A stretch of DNA of 64,000 bases from Bacillus coahuilensis m4-4 (GCF_000171615.1 NZ_ABFU01000016.1:1-64000), one strand, 5' to 3'; positions 8,646 through 20,544 are shown, counted from the stretch's first letter. Numbers and translations: made by a program. Notes: generated by a model not told the origin, from the letters alone.

Positions 8646-11600
8646 ATGAATGGAAACCAACATCAACACATTAGTGAATTTAGAGACTTCCACAAAAGTT
8701 CCCACGATGCATGTGGAATTGTGTCATCTATTGAAAAGAAAAAAACCCCAACGTATGAAAATGTTAGAAGATGTATAGATGCTCTCATTACAATGGATCA
8801 TCGAGCAGGCTTTATTAATGGTGAAGGTGACGGAGCAGGAGTACATACAGATATTCCTCGTGACCTGTGGAAGGAAAAATTAACGGAAGCTGGAATGGAC
8901 GCAAAATTAGTTGACACTCATTCATTCATTGTAGGACATATTTTTCATCAACCTACACCTTCCTCTTCTTTTCAGATAGAAGAGTATTTTAAACAAAAAG
9001 GAATTGAGCTTTTGTATGCCAATACGAAAGTGACAAACTCATCTGCTCTAGGCCCAATTGCTCTTCAAGAGGATCCAACGTTTTATCAAATTGCCTTTTT
9101 ATTCCCAACAGAATTATCGCTAAGACAAATAGATCAACAAATATTTGATTTAACGGTTGAGCTTGAACGAAATGAGGGAATTCATGTAGCATCGTTAAGC
9201 CCAGACTATGTAGTCTATAAAGCTATGGGGTCCGGAGAAACTCTCCTTCACTATTACCAAGACTTGATCAATCCTTTAATGGCGTCTACTATGACTCTTG
9301 GACATAATCGTTATTCAACAAATACCTTATCAAACTTCTCTAGAGTTCAACCCTTTAGTATTCTTGGCCATAACGGTGAAATTAACACCATTTCAAAACT
9401 TCGAGAAGAAGCAAAAATGATTGATGTGCCACTTGTTCAAAACGGCAGTGACTCGCAGGATATGAATCGAACAATTGAAACGTTAATCGCTCGCGATGGA
9501 CTTTCTTTATTTCAAGCAGTGGATATGATTTTCCCTCCGATTATTAATGAAATAAAGAAATATCCTACTCATCTACAAGACTATTACACCTATTTACGCG
9601 AGACTTGGGGGCATTTCGCTCAAGGTCCTGCAGGAATTATCTCAAGATTCCGTGATGAGGCTGTGTATAGTGTGGATTCTCTTGGCTTACGTCCATTATG
9701 GATGGTAGAGACGGAAACCAGCTATGTCTTCTCCTCAGAACCAGGTGTAATTCCGCTAGTTGATAATGTCGCAGAACCTCGTCCACTTTCACCAGGTGAA
9801 AAAGTGGGCTTAAAATGGCAAGGTGATACCATTCAAGTCTACACATCTCGTGACTTTCAAGAAGAGAATTATACACGTTTTTCTGCAATCATAAACGTTG
9901 AACATTATCATGAGCACCTTTCTCTCCCCGAGTTTGATTCAGTGAAAATTTATGAAGACCAAACTATAGAAAATCACCATTACACCGCTTTTGGCTGGGA
10001 ACGTGAGCATGTTCAGTTAATTGAACAAATGGCAGATAAAGGAGCAGAACCTATTCGTTCGTTAGGTCATGACTCACCACTTGCTGCCATGAACCCTAGT
10101 AGAAAAAACATTCCAGACTTCTTAAAAGAAAGCGTAGCCGTTGTGACCAATCCTGCCATTGACCGTGACCGTGAAAGTGAACACTTCTCTACGAGAACAG
10201 TGCTCGGTATGCGTCCATCATATAAACACGCTCATAAACGCACTATACTAGTAGAATTATTTTCACCTATTTTAATAGAAGGAACAGTTGGTCATAGCCT
10301 CTCCGAGACGTTGGAACAACTAAGCTTTGATCAAGTAGCTTCATACTTTCAAAAGCATTCACTACTTTGTACATTGTCGTTAACATTCACAGAAGATGAA
10401 TCCATATTAGATGCACTGAAACGTCTTTCCCTTGAAGCCATTCGTTTAGTTGAAGAAGGAAATTCGATTATTGTATTAGATGACGGCCGTTCTCATCGAG
10501 AAGGACAGTTATGGCTCGACCCTCATTTAGCTTTAAGCTTTATAGATCAAGAGCTATCTGCTGCAGGACTAAGAAGATCCTGCTCATTAGTTTTACGCTC
10601 TGCTTCTTTACGAAATTTACATGATACGATTGTAGCGTTAGGATTAGGTGCAGATGCTGTAAGTCCGTACTATATGTTCTCCTCTGTTATTGAAAACAAT
10701 GAAACGGAAAAAGACAAAAAATTTATTTCATGCATTAAATAAAGGTCTTGAAAAAGTTATTTCTACTATAGGTATTCATGAGCTCCGTGGCTATGACCGT
10801 CTATTCTCTGCTATTGGCTTGCATAGTGAGGTTGCCTCATTACTAAACATAGTGAATTTCTTCGGTGACAGGGATCTTGCGTACGATTTAGACGCTATGA
10901 AGCAAGATGCTATTTCTAGAAGCAAAGATTATCACGATGAAAAGGTTCGTCTAGGTAAGAGCTTTAGTCTATTTCCACGTCTATGGAAAAGTATAGGAGA
11001 TGTTGCTAGAAGTGGTGATTATTCTCCCCTTCGTGAAAAAATTGAAGAGCTGGAGAGTAAGAACCCTACTGCACTACGGCACCTTACAAGTCTCAAGGAA
11101 TCTCCAGACAAAAAAGAAGCTACTTCCGTTGATTTGAGCGTTGGTGACCATAGTCTTCCATTTATCATCGCGAGCATGTCATTTGGGTCTCAAAATGAAA
11201 TTGCTTTCCGTGCATACGCTGAGGCAGCTGAACGACTCAACATGGTAAGCTTAAACGGTGAGGGTGGAGAAATTAAAGACATGATTGGTCAATATCCGAA
11301 AACCCGCGGTCAACAAGTCGCATCCGGACGATTTGGAGTTAACGCAGAACTCTTAAACTCTTCTAACCTTTTAGAAATTAAGATTGGCCAAGGAGCAAAA
11401 CCTGGTGAAGGTGGTCACTTACCCGGTTCTAAAGTAACGGCCAAAATTGCTGAAGCAAGGAATGCAACAATTGGGTCAGATTTGATTAGCCCTTCAAATA
11501 ACCATGATATCTATTCCATTGAAGACTTAGCGCAAATGATTCATGAGTTGAAAACAGCAAATGATGAAGCAAAAGTAGCGGTCAAGGTACCGGTAGTGCC

Positions 11601-13116
11601 TAATATTGGTACCATAGCTGTTGGGATTGCCAAAGCAGGTGCTGACGTCATTACGTTAAGTGGATTTGATGGCGGAACAGGTGCTGCTAGAATTCATGCC
11701 CTTCAGCATGTTGGCCTACCTGTTGAAGTAGGTGTTAAGGCCGCTCACAATGCACTTCTTGAAGCAGGCTTACGGGACACCGTTGAGCTTTGGGCGGATG
11801 GCGGAATTAAAAGTGCACTCGATGTCATCAAGGTAATGTTACTTGGAGCAAATCGAATAGGATTCGGAACCCTTTCTATGATTGCGATCGGCTGTACAAC
11901 TTGCCGTGGCTGCCACTTAGATACTTGCCACGTTGGGATTGCCACTCAAATTGAATCTGAGGCACAAGCGAAAGAACATGGATTACGACGCTTTGTTCCA
12001 AGACAATCTGATTTAGCCGTTCAAGGGCTAGTTAATCTCTTCACCGCTTTTGGAGAAGAATTAAAAGAGTTAACAAGCTCGCTTGGTGTTACACGATTAC
12101 AGGATATCGTAGGAAAATCAGATTTACTCGTTCAAACAAAAGGGTTAGAACAAGTCAATCTAACAAAACTTCTAGCAGTCCTTGATTTACCTCAGTTCCA
12201 AAGCGTCAAAGAATTAAATGAAGCCGCCCTGACAACCGCGGCAACAGCAGCTGGAGCTGAATATTTAGATGGCCATCTACACGAGCTGTTCCATTCACGT
12301 ACATTTAGTCGTATTAACTCAACACAGCGTGTACTTGGAAGCCGAGTTTCTGGTCGTCTTGTAAAAGGTAGACTAGGAGGAACTGAAACAACCTCTAAAT
12401 CTATTCACTTAATGTACGGAGAAGGTTCTGTTCCAGGCAACGGTCTCGGCGCCTACAATTCGGACGGAATCTCCATTTTGGTACATGGTGGGGGTCAAGA
12501 CGGGATTGGGAAAACATCCTTTGGTGGTTCTATTGCCGTACTTAAAGGGCAAGGCTCGAACGGTAACTATTATAATGGATCTGTTGGAAAAGGCTTTGGA
12601 TACGGGGCTCAGAAAGGTTTACTCGTCGCTCAAGGAAATGCGGATTCTCGAGCAGGCATTCGTTTATCCGGTGCTGATATGATTATAGGTGGACTTGTTA
12701 CAACTCCAATTCCAGAAAAAGAAACAGGAAATATCGGAACGTACTCTAATATTAAAGGATTTGCATTTGAGTATATGACAAATGGTAGAGGCCTTGTATT
12801 AGGAGATCCTGGGCCTTGGATTTGTGCAGGGATGACCGGTGGAGTAATCTATCTCCGTGTACAACCAGAAATGGGATTAACGAGAGAAGCACTTGAAAGA
12901 CGAATTGCTAAGGGAGCAAAAGTTACTCTTGGAAACTTAAATAAGCAAGGAATTGCTGATGTAACAGAACTATTATCAACTTACCACTCGTTACTGGCAT
13001 CTGATCACCAGGAAGATGCTGCTTATGTTCAGAATTTACTACAGCACCCTGAGAAACATTTCTTACAAGTAGTTCCTGTTAAAGAACAAGCGGACCCAAC
13101 TATTTCGACAGAATAA
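8646..13116 (+). CDS. gltA: Glutamate synthase large subunit (apparent frameshift)
   Basis: The enzyme transfers the glutamine amide to 2-oxoglutarate. The reconstructed product has 1489 residues. The N-terminal glutamine amidotransferase begins with HDACGI, whose Cys becomes the nucleophile after propeptide cleavage. A central domain follows, then the FMN barrel (SGFDGGTGAARIHALQ), the 3Fe-4S cysteines CTTCRGCHLDTC and a GXGXG domain. The frame breaks at a run of six A (10716-10721); five A join KD to NLFHALNKGL. The start at 8646 has GGAGGTG eight bases upstream. No small subunit (gltB) gene is adjacent. Confidence 0.9.
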
Positions 13117-13153
13117 TTGAAAAAAGCAGAACGTTTTGGCGTTCTGCTTTTTT
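13117..13153. terminator. Bidirectional terminator after gltA
   Basis: AAAAAAGCAGAACG and CGTTCTGCTTTTTT form a 14-bp stem with a 6-base loop and T-runs on both strands. It also serves the minus-strand small gene at 13169. Confidence 0.9.
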
Positions 13154-13168
13154 AGATAGAAATCTATA

Positions 13169-13345
13169 TTATTTCTTTTCTTGAATGCTTTTTTGTAAGG
13201 AGTTTAATTGTTCTTCTATACGATATAACTGCTCCTGTTTCTGTTTTGATATTCGTATAACCCTTAGGAAAATGACTATGAAGCCTACTGGAACTCCTAA
13301 AGCAACTAACTGAAATATAATATCTCCTATATTCAGTCCTGACAT
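13169..13345 (-). CDS. Small membrane protein with coiled-coil tail (DUF4083-like)
   Basis: The product is 58 residues: a short N-terminus, one membrane helix (LVALGVPVGFIVIFLRVI) and a charged tail with coiled-coil character (QEQLYRIEEQLNSLQ). The ATG at 13345 has AGGAGG nine bases upstream. A longer upstream reading has no ribosome site and a non-coding look. It resembles small Bacillus DUF4083-type proteins; function unknown. Confidence 0.65.
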   Translation of the reverse strand: MSGLNIGDIIFQLVALGVPVGFIVIFLRVIRISKQKQEQLYRIEEQLNSLQKSIQEKK

Positions 13346-13565
13346 GATGTCAGTCCTCCTTTTGTATCTATTAGGGGTTAAGAATAAAAGAATAGGTGTA
13401 CTATTCTTCTTCCATGTAGTTGAATTTAGGTTGTAGCACAATTTCACAAATTTTCTCTTGCGTCCCCGCAAGGATAGAGGTATAGTCATTTTGTTTAGAA
13501 CAACTTTATTCGGCTAAACTATGTATAAAGTCTGATGAACTAGCGAATAATGAAAGGATTCTTTT

Positions 13566-14641
13566 ATGAAATTAGGTGCACGTATTTTAAAACAGGTGTT
13601 GCGATTGTACTGGCACTATATGTAGCAGAATTCTTACAGCTGCCGTCACCTGTGTTTGCGGGAATTGCTGCCGTATTTGCGGTGCAGCCCACTATTTATC
13701 GTTCGTATTTATCCATTGTGGAGCAAATCCAAGCCAACTTAATTGGTGCAGGGGTTGCTGTATTATTTGTATTACTATTTGGTCAACACACGGTAGTCAT
13801 TGGATTAGCAGCCATTATTGCCATTGCATTAATTCTAAAATTTAAAATAGAAAACACCATTGGCCTTGCCTTAGTTACATTAATTGCGATTATGCAAATT
13901 GAATCTGAGGATTTTATCCTCTTTTCTTTTATTCGATTTGGAACCATTATGGTTGGGGTATTTTCTTCTTTCCTAGTAAATCTAATATTTCTTCCACCAA
14001 AATATGAAACGAAGTTATACAACCAAATTTCCTCTGTATCAGAAGAAATTTTTAAATGGCTAAGATTATCTTCAAGGCAAGCCTCTGAATTTAGTCTATT
14101 AAAAAAGGACATTGAGAAACTGAACGAAAAATTAGTAGCAACAGAACAGCTCTACCTTAATTTCAAAGAAGAACGGTATTACTTGAAGCAAAAAGAAGCA
14201 GCAAAGCTAAGGAAGCTTGTAGTTTACAGGCAGATGATTAACACGAACAGAAAGAGCTTTACAACTTTAAAACGATTTCACCGTTATGAAAATGAGTTGC
14301 TTCATTTACCTGAAGAGATTCTTTCTTTCTTAAAAGATCAATTAGATATCCTCATGATACGTCATGAACAATTAATTCTTCAGTTTGTAGGTAAATCAAA
14401 GCTGAATGCAGATGCCAGTGACGACCATCGTTTATCTGTGGAAAGAAGAGAATTGTCCAAAATCTTTTTACAGGAAATGCAGTTAGTAGATGAACATGAC
14501 CAGTTTGAAACCTACCACTTGTTACACATTTTATCATCCGTTTTAGAATATGAAGAACAAGTATCCCATCTTGAAACTCTTATCAGCAGCTTCCAGTGCT
14601 ATCATCAAGATGAAAATGAAGTTGATATTAAAGACGCATAA
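13566..14641 (+). CDS. ygaE: YgaE-like aromatic acid exporter family membrane protein (apparent frameshift)
   Basis: The reconstructed product is about 358 residues: an N-terminal block of four to five membrane helices of the ArAE/FUSC-like type and a long helical cytoplasmic domain. The true start is ATG at 13566 (MKLGARILK) after AAAGGA. The frame is lost at a run of four A (13589-13592), and one more A joins it to TGVAIVLALYVAEF. In B. subtilis ygaE adjoins gsaB; here gltA lies between them. The substrate is unknown. Confidence 0.75.
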
Positions 14642-14642
14642 G

Positions 14643-14672
14643 AAGAGGCTGCCATATTGGCAGCCTTTTTTA
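14643..14672. terminator. Bidirectional terminator ygaE-like/dppC-like
   Basis: AGGCTGCC and GGCAGCCT form an 8-bp stem with a 5-base loop and a T-run. It overlaps the end of the minus-strand permease gene. Confidence 0.85.
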
Positions 14673-15568
14673 ATTCTTCATTCGTGGATCTAAAGCATCT
14701 CTCACGCCGTCCCCCATTAAGTTAAATCCTAAAACCGTCAGCATAATCGCAAGCCCTGGAAAAATCATGGTCCACGGTGCTTGAATTAAAAATTTCCTTG
14801 AGTCAGATAACATCTTGCCCCACTCGGCAGTAGGAGGCTGTGCTCCTAATCCGAGAAATCCTAATGCAGCTGCTTCAATAATGGCTGTTGCAATGGCTAA
14901 AGTTCCTTGAACAATGATAGGCGTCATACTATTAGGTAGAATATGACGAAATAATATGCGTCGGTCCTTCATGCCAATTGCTCTAGCAGAAAGAATATAT
15001 TCCTCTTGTTTCACACTCAGTACCTTAGATCGGATGAGCCTTCCAAAGTTTGGAATATTAATAATAGCTATAGCGATTAAGGCATTTTGTAATGATGGTC
15101 CTAAAGCTGCCACAATGGCAATGGCAAGTAGAATACTAGGAAAGGCAAGCATAATATCAAATATTCGCGAAATGATGGTATCCACCCAACCGCCGTAATA
15201 CCCTGCTAATATACCTAGCAAGCTACCTGCAACAGCGGATAGAACAACAGAGAAGAATCCTACCCATAACGAGATTCGCGCACCATACACAACACGAGAA
15301 AAAATATCTCGTCCAAAGTCATCCGTTCCAAACCAATGCTCACTTGAAGGGGCCTGCAGTCGGTCGTCTACTTTAATATCATTATACGATTCAGGGGCAA
15401 TAATAGGTGCGAATAAAGCAACTAAAATAAAGCCTACCACAATGATAAATCCAGTTAACGCCAACTTATTTTCTTAAACGTCCTCCATGCTTCCTGCCAA
15501 GGAGATTCAGCTTCATTTTCTACAATTGGTGCTTCCATTGATTGATTTTTCAGTTGTAATTCAGCCAT
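14670..15568 (-). CDS. Peptide ABC transporter permease, DppC/OppC type (apparent frameshift)
   Basis: The reconstructed product is 299 residues. The cytoplasmic N-terminus begins MAELQLKNQSMEAPIVENEA and is followed by six membrane helices. The permease motif EAAALGFLGLGAQPPTAEWG that contacts the ATPase is present. The frame is lost at a run of four bases (15469-15472); one more base joins TFKK to NKLALTGFIIV. The start at 15568 follows AGGGGGAG. It is the last gene of the operon, 12 bases after the dppB-like gene. Confidence 0.85.
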
Positions 15569-15580
15569 CTTCTCTCCCCC

Positions 15581-16594
15581 TTATTTGTAATTAATTCGAG
15601 GATCGACTACAGCATAGAGTAAATCCACAAGTAAATTGATAAATACAAAGATTGTAGCAATCACAAGAATACCTGATTGAATTACAGGATAGTCACGCGA
15701 AGAAATAGCATCTACAATATAACGGCCCACACCTGGCCAACCAAATATGGTCTCTGTTAAAATGGCACCACCTAACAGTAATCCTGTTTGTAAACCAATC
15801 ACTGTTAATACAGGAATAATCGCATTTTTTAAAGAGTGCTTGTACACCACAACGAACATTTTTAACCCTTTCGCTCGCGCTGTTCGAATGTAATCTGAAT
15901 TCATCACTTCAAGCATACTTGAACGAGTCATACGAGCAATAATGGCCATTGGTATCGTTGCAAGAGCGACTCCAGGAAGAACTAGATGACGCAACACATC
16001 TCCTAATTGATCAAAACGACCTTGAAGTATAGTATCTAGCACGTATAGACCTGTTATTGCATCCACGGAATTTCTTGCGTTATCTCGACCAGAGGTTGGA
16101 AACATCTCTAATTCAATCGCAAATAACCATTGCTCCATTAAACCTAACCAAAAGATTGGCATGGACACACCAATTAATGCAAGCACCATTGCAGTATAAT
16201 CAAACCATGAATTTTGAAACCAAGCCGATATGATACCGGCGTTCACTCCGATAAGGACGGCAATGATCATAGCAAAAACAGAGAGTTCAATTGTGGCAGC
16301 TAAATACGGCCATATCTCTTCTGCAACAGGGACACGCGTTTTAATTGAAACGCCTAAGTCCCCTTGAAATAGTCCTGCTAAATAACTAAAGTACTGCTTA
16401 TAGAGAGGATCGTCTAACCCGAGCTGTCCTCTTAATGCAGAAACCGCTTCTTTAGATGCTTGTTGGCCAAGTATAACTTGAGCAGGATCACCAGGGATGG
16501 CATGGATAATTAAAAACACAATTATGGTCATACCTAGTAATACAGGAATTAATTGTAATAAACGTCGGAAGGTGTATTGTAACAAGACTGTCAC
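15581..16594 (-). CDS. Peptide ABC transporter permease, DppB/OppB type
   Basis: The 337-residue inner-membrane protein has six helices and the N-terminal signature YTFRRLLQLIPVLLGMTIIVF. It also has the conserved segment GGAILTETIFGWPGVGRYIVDAI near the C-terminus. It pairs with the DppC-type permease downstream. Together with the two ATPases and the lipoprotein upstream it completes an importer for peptides or similar solutes. Confidence 0.92.
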   Translation of the reverse strand: MTVLLQYTFRRLLQLIPVLLGMTIIVFLIIHAIPGDPAQVILGQQASKEAVSALRGQLGLDDPLYKQYFSYLAGLFQGDLGVSIKTRVPVAEEIWPYLAATIELSVFAMIIAVLIGVNAGIISAWFQNSWFDYTAMVLALIGVSMPIFWLGLMEQWLFAIELEMFPTSGRDNARNSVDAITGLYVLDTILQGRFDQLGDVLRHLVLPGVALATIPMAIIARMTRSSMLEVMNSDYIRTARAKGLKMFVVVYKHSLKNAIIPVLTVIGLQTGLLLGGAILTETIFGWPGVGRYIVDAISSRDYPVIQSGILVIATIFVFINLLVDLLYAVVDPRINYK

Positions 16595-16648
16595 CTCTTC
16601 TTTCTATGTAGGAAAGGGAGAGTACCTAAGCCCTCTCCCTCACTTTCT

Positions 16649-18232
16649 TTAGTTTGCGAGCTCAACGTATGTCATTGGCTCAGAACCAGTCGGATGTGGA
16701 ACATATCCTTTTACATTTTTGGATACACCTAAAAGTGGAGTTGAATGTACTAATGGAACCCACGGTGCATCCTGGTAAATAATCTCTTGAGCTTCAGCAT
16801 ATAGATCATTACGCTTACTTTCGTCAGACTCAGATTGAGCTGCAACTAAAAGCTCATGTAATTCATCATTACTATAGTAAGAGTAGTTGTTGCTTCCAAT
16901 ATTGTCTTGGTCTAATAGAACATATAGGAAGTTATCAGCGTCTCCGTTATCACCAGTCCATCCTAACAAGAATGCATCTGCTTCCCCGTTACGAGCCTTC
17001 TCTAAATAAGTTGCCCATTCAAATGATACAATTTCAGCTGTAATACCGACTTTTTCAAGATCTGCTTGAATTAACTCTGCTGCCTTTTGACCATCTGGCA
17101 TATATGGACGAGGCACTGGCATTGCCCAAAGTTCCATTTCAAATCCATCTTCTAAGCCAGCTTCCTTTAACAATTCCTTTGCTTTTTCAGGATCATACTC
17201 GTATCCTTCAATGCTCTCATTGTAGCCAGAAATACTTGGAGGCATTGGATTTTTCGCAGCTTCCGCTTGCCCTTCATATAGTGCATCAATAATACCTTGC
17301 TTATTAATGGCATAGTTCATAGCTTGACGTACTTTTGGATCATCAAATGGCTCTCTTGTATTTGTTAATCCAAGGTACCCTACATTCATAGAAGGACGTT
17401 TGACTAGTTCCAAGTCTTCTTCCCCTTCAATTTGGCTGGCATCACTTGGATTAATTCCATCGGCGATGTCGATTTCCCCGGCAATTAAAGCATTTAGACG
17501 TGCAGAGTTTTCTGGAATCGTACGATAGACTACTTCATCAACCTTTGGTAAGCCCTCTTTCCAGTAATCTTCATTTTTCTTTAATACAATTTTGTCATTC
17601 TTTACCCATTCAACGAATACAAATGGGCCAGTTCCAGCCTCTGTTGGTGTTTCTCCTAGCTTATCTCCTAGCTCTTCAATCGCTTTAGGAGATACAATAC
17701 CAAATGGGCTCATCGCAAGATTCTTTAAGAACGGTGCTTGTGGACGAGTTAATTCGAATTCGACTGTTAATTCATCTACAGCGGTAATGCTCTCAATAAC
17801 ATGTCCTTCGTCTCCTTTATACCCACCAAACATAGATCCGTAGTAATAGAAGGACTCTCCACCATTCATCCAACGATCAAAGTTTGCAACAACTGCATCT
17901 GCATTAAAATCTGTTCCATCTTGGAACTTGATTCCTTCATTTAGAGTGAACGTATACGTTAACCCATCTTCTGAAATTGTCCACTCTTTTGCAAGATTTG
18001 GCTCAATTTGAGTATCCTGTTCTCCAAAATTGACAAGAGTTTCAAAGATATTTTCTGTTACCATTAACGATTCACCGTCTGTAACAGCTGCAGGGTCTAA
18101 TGCTACTGCGTCTCCTCCACGTCCAAAAATTAGCTGGTCTCCTCCGCCAGATGAGCTAGAGGAACAACCAATCAACACAGTTGATAGCACCATGATGAAA
18201 GCAAAAATACTAGCAATGCCTTTCTTTTTCAT
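16649..18232 (-). CDS. Peptide ABC transporter substrate-binding lipoprotein
   Basis: The 527-residue protein is a family 5 solute-binding protein. The signal peptide ends in a lipobox (VLIGC, Cys 23) followed by a Ser/Gly linker. The family signature LAKEWTISEDGLTYTFTL lies near residues 84-101. Likely cargo is di- or oligopeptides, but nickel or other small ligands are possible within this family. Unusually for Dpp operons, it follows the two ATPase genes and precedes the permeases. Confidence 0.9.
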   Translation of the reverse strand: MKKKGIASIFAFIMVLSTVLIGCSSSSSGGGDQLIFGRGGDAVALDPAAVTDGESLMVTENIFETLVNFGEQDTQIEPNLAKEWTISEDGLTYTFTLNEGIKFQDGTDFNADAVVANFDRWMNGGESFYYYGSMFGGYKGDEGHVIESITAVDELTVEFELTRPQAPFLKNLAMSPFGIVSPKAIEELGDKLGETPTEAGTGPFVFVEWVKNDKIVLKKNEDYWKEGLPKVDEVVYRTIPENSARLNALIAGEIDIADGINPSDASQIEGEEDLELVKRPSMNVGYLGLTNTREPFDDPKVRQAMNYAINKQGIIDALYEGQAEAAKNPMPPSISGYNESIEGYEYDPEKAKELLKEAGLEDGFEMELWAMPVPRPYMPDGQKAAELIQADLEKVGITAEIVSFEWATYLEKARNGEADAFLLGWTGDNGDADNFLYVLLDQDNIGSNNYSYYSNDELHELLVAAQSESDESKRNDLYAEAQEIIYQDAPWVPLVHSTPLLGVSKNVKGYVPHPTGSEPMTYVELAN

Positions 18233-18267
18233 TCTTTCCCCTCCTAAGTAATCTTCTCTCTTCTATG

Positions 18268-19243
18268 TTAAGTGCCTGTTGAATAGAGATGGCACGAAAC
18301 AAAATGGTTTTTATCCTGGGGCTGTAGCGTTGGTGGAATTCTAGTACACAAATCGGTTGCCACAGGACAACGTGTGTGAAATGTACATCCTGACGGTGGA
18401 TTTGCAGGACTCGGAATATCCCCTTGAAGGATGATTTTTTCTTCTTTTATGAAGTGGATCTGGGATAGGTACACTTGAAATTAAGCTTTTGGTATATGGG
18501 TGAAGTGGGTTGGTGTATAGTTCATCGCTGGTTGATAACTCTACCATCTTTCCTAAATACATAACACCTACTCTGTCGCTAATATGACGAACGACACCTA
18601 GGTCATGGGCGATAAAAATATACGTAAGTTGAAATTCCTTTTGCAAATCTTCTAAGAGGTTTAATACCTGTGATTGGATGGAAACGTCTAGTGCTGATAC
18701 AGGTTCATCGGCGATAATAAGCTTCGGCTTCGTCATTAGTGCTCGCGCAATCCCGATTCGTTGCCTTTGACCCCCACTAAACTGATGAGGATATCTCTTT
18801 AGGTGATAGGAACTTAACCCAACGACTTCAAGCATCTCTTGGACCTGTCGTTTTCGTTCCTTACGATCGCCAATTCCATGGACGATAAGTGGTTCTTCTA
18901 AAATTTTCTCTACGGTGTGTCTTGGGTTTAATGATGCAAATGGATCTTGAAAGACCATTTGAATATCTCTTCTTGTTTTACGCAATTCACTTTTAGATAA
19001 GGTTGTTAAATCTTTGTCTTCAAATTTTATTGTTCCTGTTGTAGGCTCCAATAATCTCATCAACAAGCGACCTGTTGTGGATTTTCCGCACCCACTCTCG
19101 CCAACAATCCCTAGGGTTTCTCCGCGTTTCAGTGTAAAAGAAACACCATTAACAGCTTTAATACTCCCTTTGGGTTTGAGCAACCCTCCTTTAACCGCAA
19201 AGTGTTTAGAGAGGTTTTCAACTTCTAATAGATGCTCAGCCAT
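18268..19243 (-). CDS. Peptide ABC transporter ATPase, OppF/DppF type (apparent frameshift)
   Basis: The reconstructed product is 324 residues. It has Walker [13 protein letters not shown], signature [15 protein letters not shown], Walker [13 protein letters not shown], and the C-terminal oligopeptide_ABC extension with a Cys motif ([15 protein letters not shown]). The frame is lost at a run of six bases (18435-18440), and five join HKRRK to [14 protein letters not shown]. Its start overlaps the stop of the OppD-type gene by eight bases. Confidence 0.88.
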
Positions 19244-20237
19244 ATGCTTCCTCCTTCTCTTCTTCTACTAGGAAGCAGCGCGCACGATGATCCCCTTGTA
19301 CTTCCGACAAATTGGGATGCTCAACCGAACACCGATCAAAAGCCGCATAACAACGAGGAGCAAAACGACAGCCCTCTTTAATACTTCCCGGCTTCGGTAC
19401 ATTCCCTGGAATAGAGTAGAGCTTTTCTTGTTGTTGACGTATATCAGGTACCGATTGTAAAAGTCCCTTCGTATAAGGATGCGAGGGATTTGTAAAAATA
19501 TCTTCTACAGCACCTTGTTCTACTACTTTTCCTGAATACATCACGATGACTCGATCACAAACTTCTGCTACTACCCCAAGATCATGAGTGATAAGCATAA
19601 TCGCCGTTTTGGTTCGTTCATTTAAATCCTTCATTAGCTTTAGAATCTGGGCTTGGATGGTTACATCTAGAGCCGTTGTGGGTTCATCTGCTATGAGGAG
19701 CTTCGGCTCACAGGCCATCGCCATTGCAATCATTACACGCTGCCTCATCCCACCAGATAATTGATGAGGATATTCTTTCACTAGCTCTTCTGCTCGTGGT
19801 AACCCAACCAGCTTTAATACAGTAATGGCATGCTCCAACGAATCCTTTTTGTTCCAACCTTTATGTAAGCGAATCGTTTCCAGCATTTGATTTCCTATTG
19901 TAAAAACGGGGTTCAATGAGGTCATGGGCTCTTGAAAAATCATCGCAATTTCATTTCCCCTTAAATCTCTCATTCTTTTTTCCGATGCTTTCGTTAAATC
20001 TTCATCTCCGTAAAAGATTTCCCCACCAGTGATTTTTCCCGGAGGTGACGGAATGAGTCCCATAATAGATAACGATGTTACACTTTTCCCACAGCCCGAT
20101 TCTCCAACAATTCCAACGATTTCTCCCTCATGTATATGAAAGGTAATATCATCAACCGCTGGAATTTCACCGCGGTCTGTAAAAAAGCTTGTCTTTAAAG
20201 ATTGTACACGTAATAAGGGTGATGGATGATTCAACAT
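19236..20237 (-). CDS. Peptide ABC transporter ATPase, OppD/DppD type
   Basis: The 333-residue protein has Walker [12 protein letters not shown], signature [15 protein letters not shown], Walker [13 protein letters not shown] and the C-terminal motif [15 protein letters not shown] found in peptide transporter ATPases. It is the first gene of the five-gene operon (OppD, OppF, lipoprotein, DppB, DppC). GGGAGGG precedes the ATG, and a CodY-like site lies about 45 bases upstream. Confidence 0.93.
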   Translation of the reverse strand: MLNHPSPLLRVQSLKTSFFTDRGEIPAVDDITFHIHEGEIVGIVGESGCGKSVTSLSIMGLIPSPPGKITGGEIFYGDEDLTKASEKRMRDLRGNEIAMIFQEPMTSLNPVFTIGNQMLETIRLHKGWNKKDSLEHAITVLKLVGLPRAEELVKEYPHQLSGGMRQRVMIAMAMACEPKLLIADEPTTALDVTIQAQILKLMKDLNERTKTAIMLITHDLGVVAEVCDRVIVMYSGKVVEQGAVEDIFTNPSHPYTKGLLQSVPDIRQQQEKLYSIPGNVPKPGSIKEGCRFAPRCYAAFDRCSVEHPNLSEVQGDHRARCFLVEEEKEEAYG

Positions 20238-20281
20238 TTTCCCTCCCTTTGTTTCTAAGTATTATTATTTGATTTTTGTTA

Positions 20282-20296
20282 ACTTTTCTGAAATTA
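20282..20296 (-). promoter_or_regulatory. Possible CodY box upstream of the peptide transporter operon
   Basis: On the minus strand TAATTTCAGAAAAGT matches the CodY consensus AATTTTCWGAAAATT at 12 of 15 positions. CodY controls peptide transporters in Bacillus, so the position is sensible. A match of this quality also occurs by chance in AT-rich DNA. Confidence 0.35.
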
Positions 20297-20330
20297 TTTA
20301 TTAATTTAACCTATAATTATCCTAATAGCA

Positions 20331-20508
20331 AGACATTTTAGGAAATTTAATCATAGTTTCTTAGAAAATACTGATGTAGATTCACCCTTACAATATATTA
20401 AGGAGTTTCTAGAACATGCTAGAAAAAGTTTGGGAAATGAAAATTATTTAGGGGATTAAAGATGAAGTCTATGAGATATACATTCAGGATAGTGCTAATT
20501 ATGAATAA
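20331..20508 (+). pseudogene. Gene remnant without a start codon
   Basis: A coding-like stretch reads RHFRKFNHSFLENTDVDSP, continues through YIKEFLEHARKSLGNENYLG and, if one G of the run GGGG (20451-20454) is removed, ends IKDEVYEIYIQDSANYE and a stop. No ATG/GTG/TTG with a ribosome site precedes it, and the DNA upstream is low-complexity AT. It looks like the 3' end of a lost gene, ending directly at a terminator. I do not recognise the family. Confidence 0.4.
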
Positions 20509-20536
20509 AGAGAGCTAGCAACCCTAGCTCTCTTTA
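20507..20536. terminator. Bidirectional terminator
   Basis: AAAGAGAGCTAG and CTAGCTCTCTTT form a 12-bp stem with a 5-base loop. It serves the acetyltransferase gene on the minus strand and the remnant on the plus strand. Confidence 0.85.
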
Positions 20537-20544
20537 CATCTCTT

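Noticed and set aside
10690-10742. Programmed frameshifting in gltA and recQ
   Set aside because: The shift sites are plain A-runs without a downstream pseudoknot that I can see, and the same kind of break occurs in some 20 unrelated genes, which favours sequence error.
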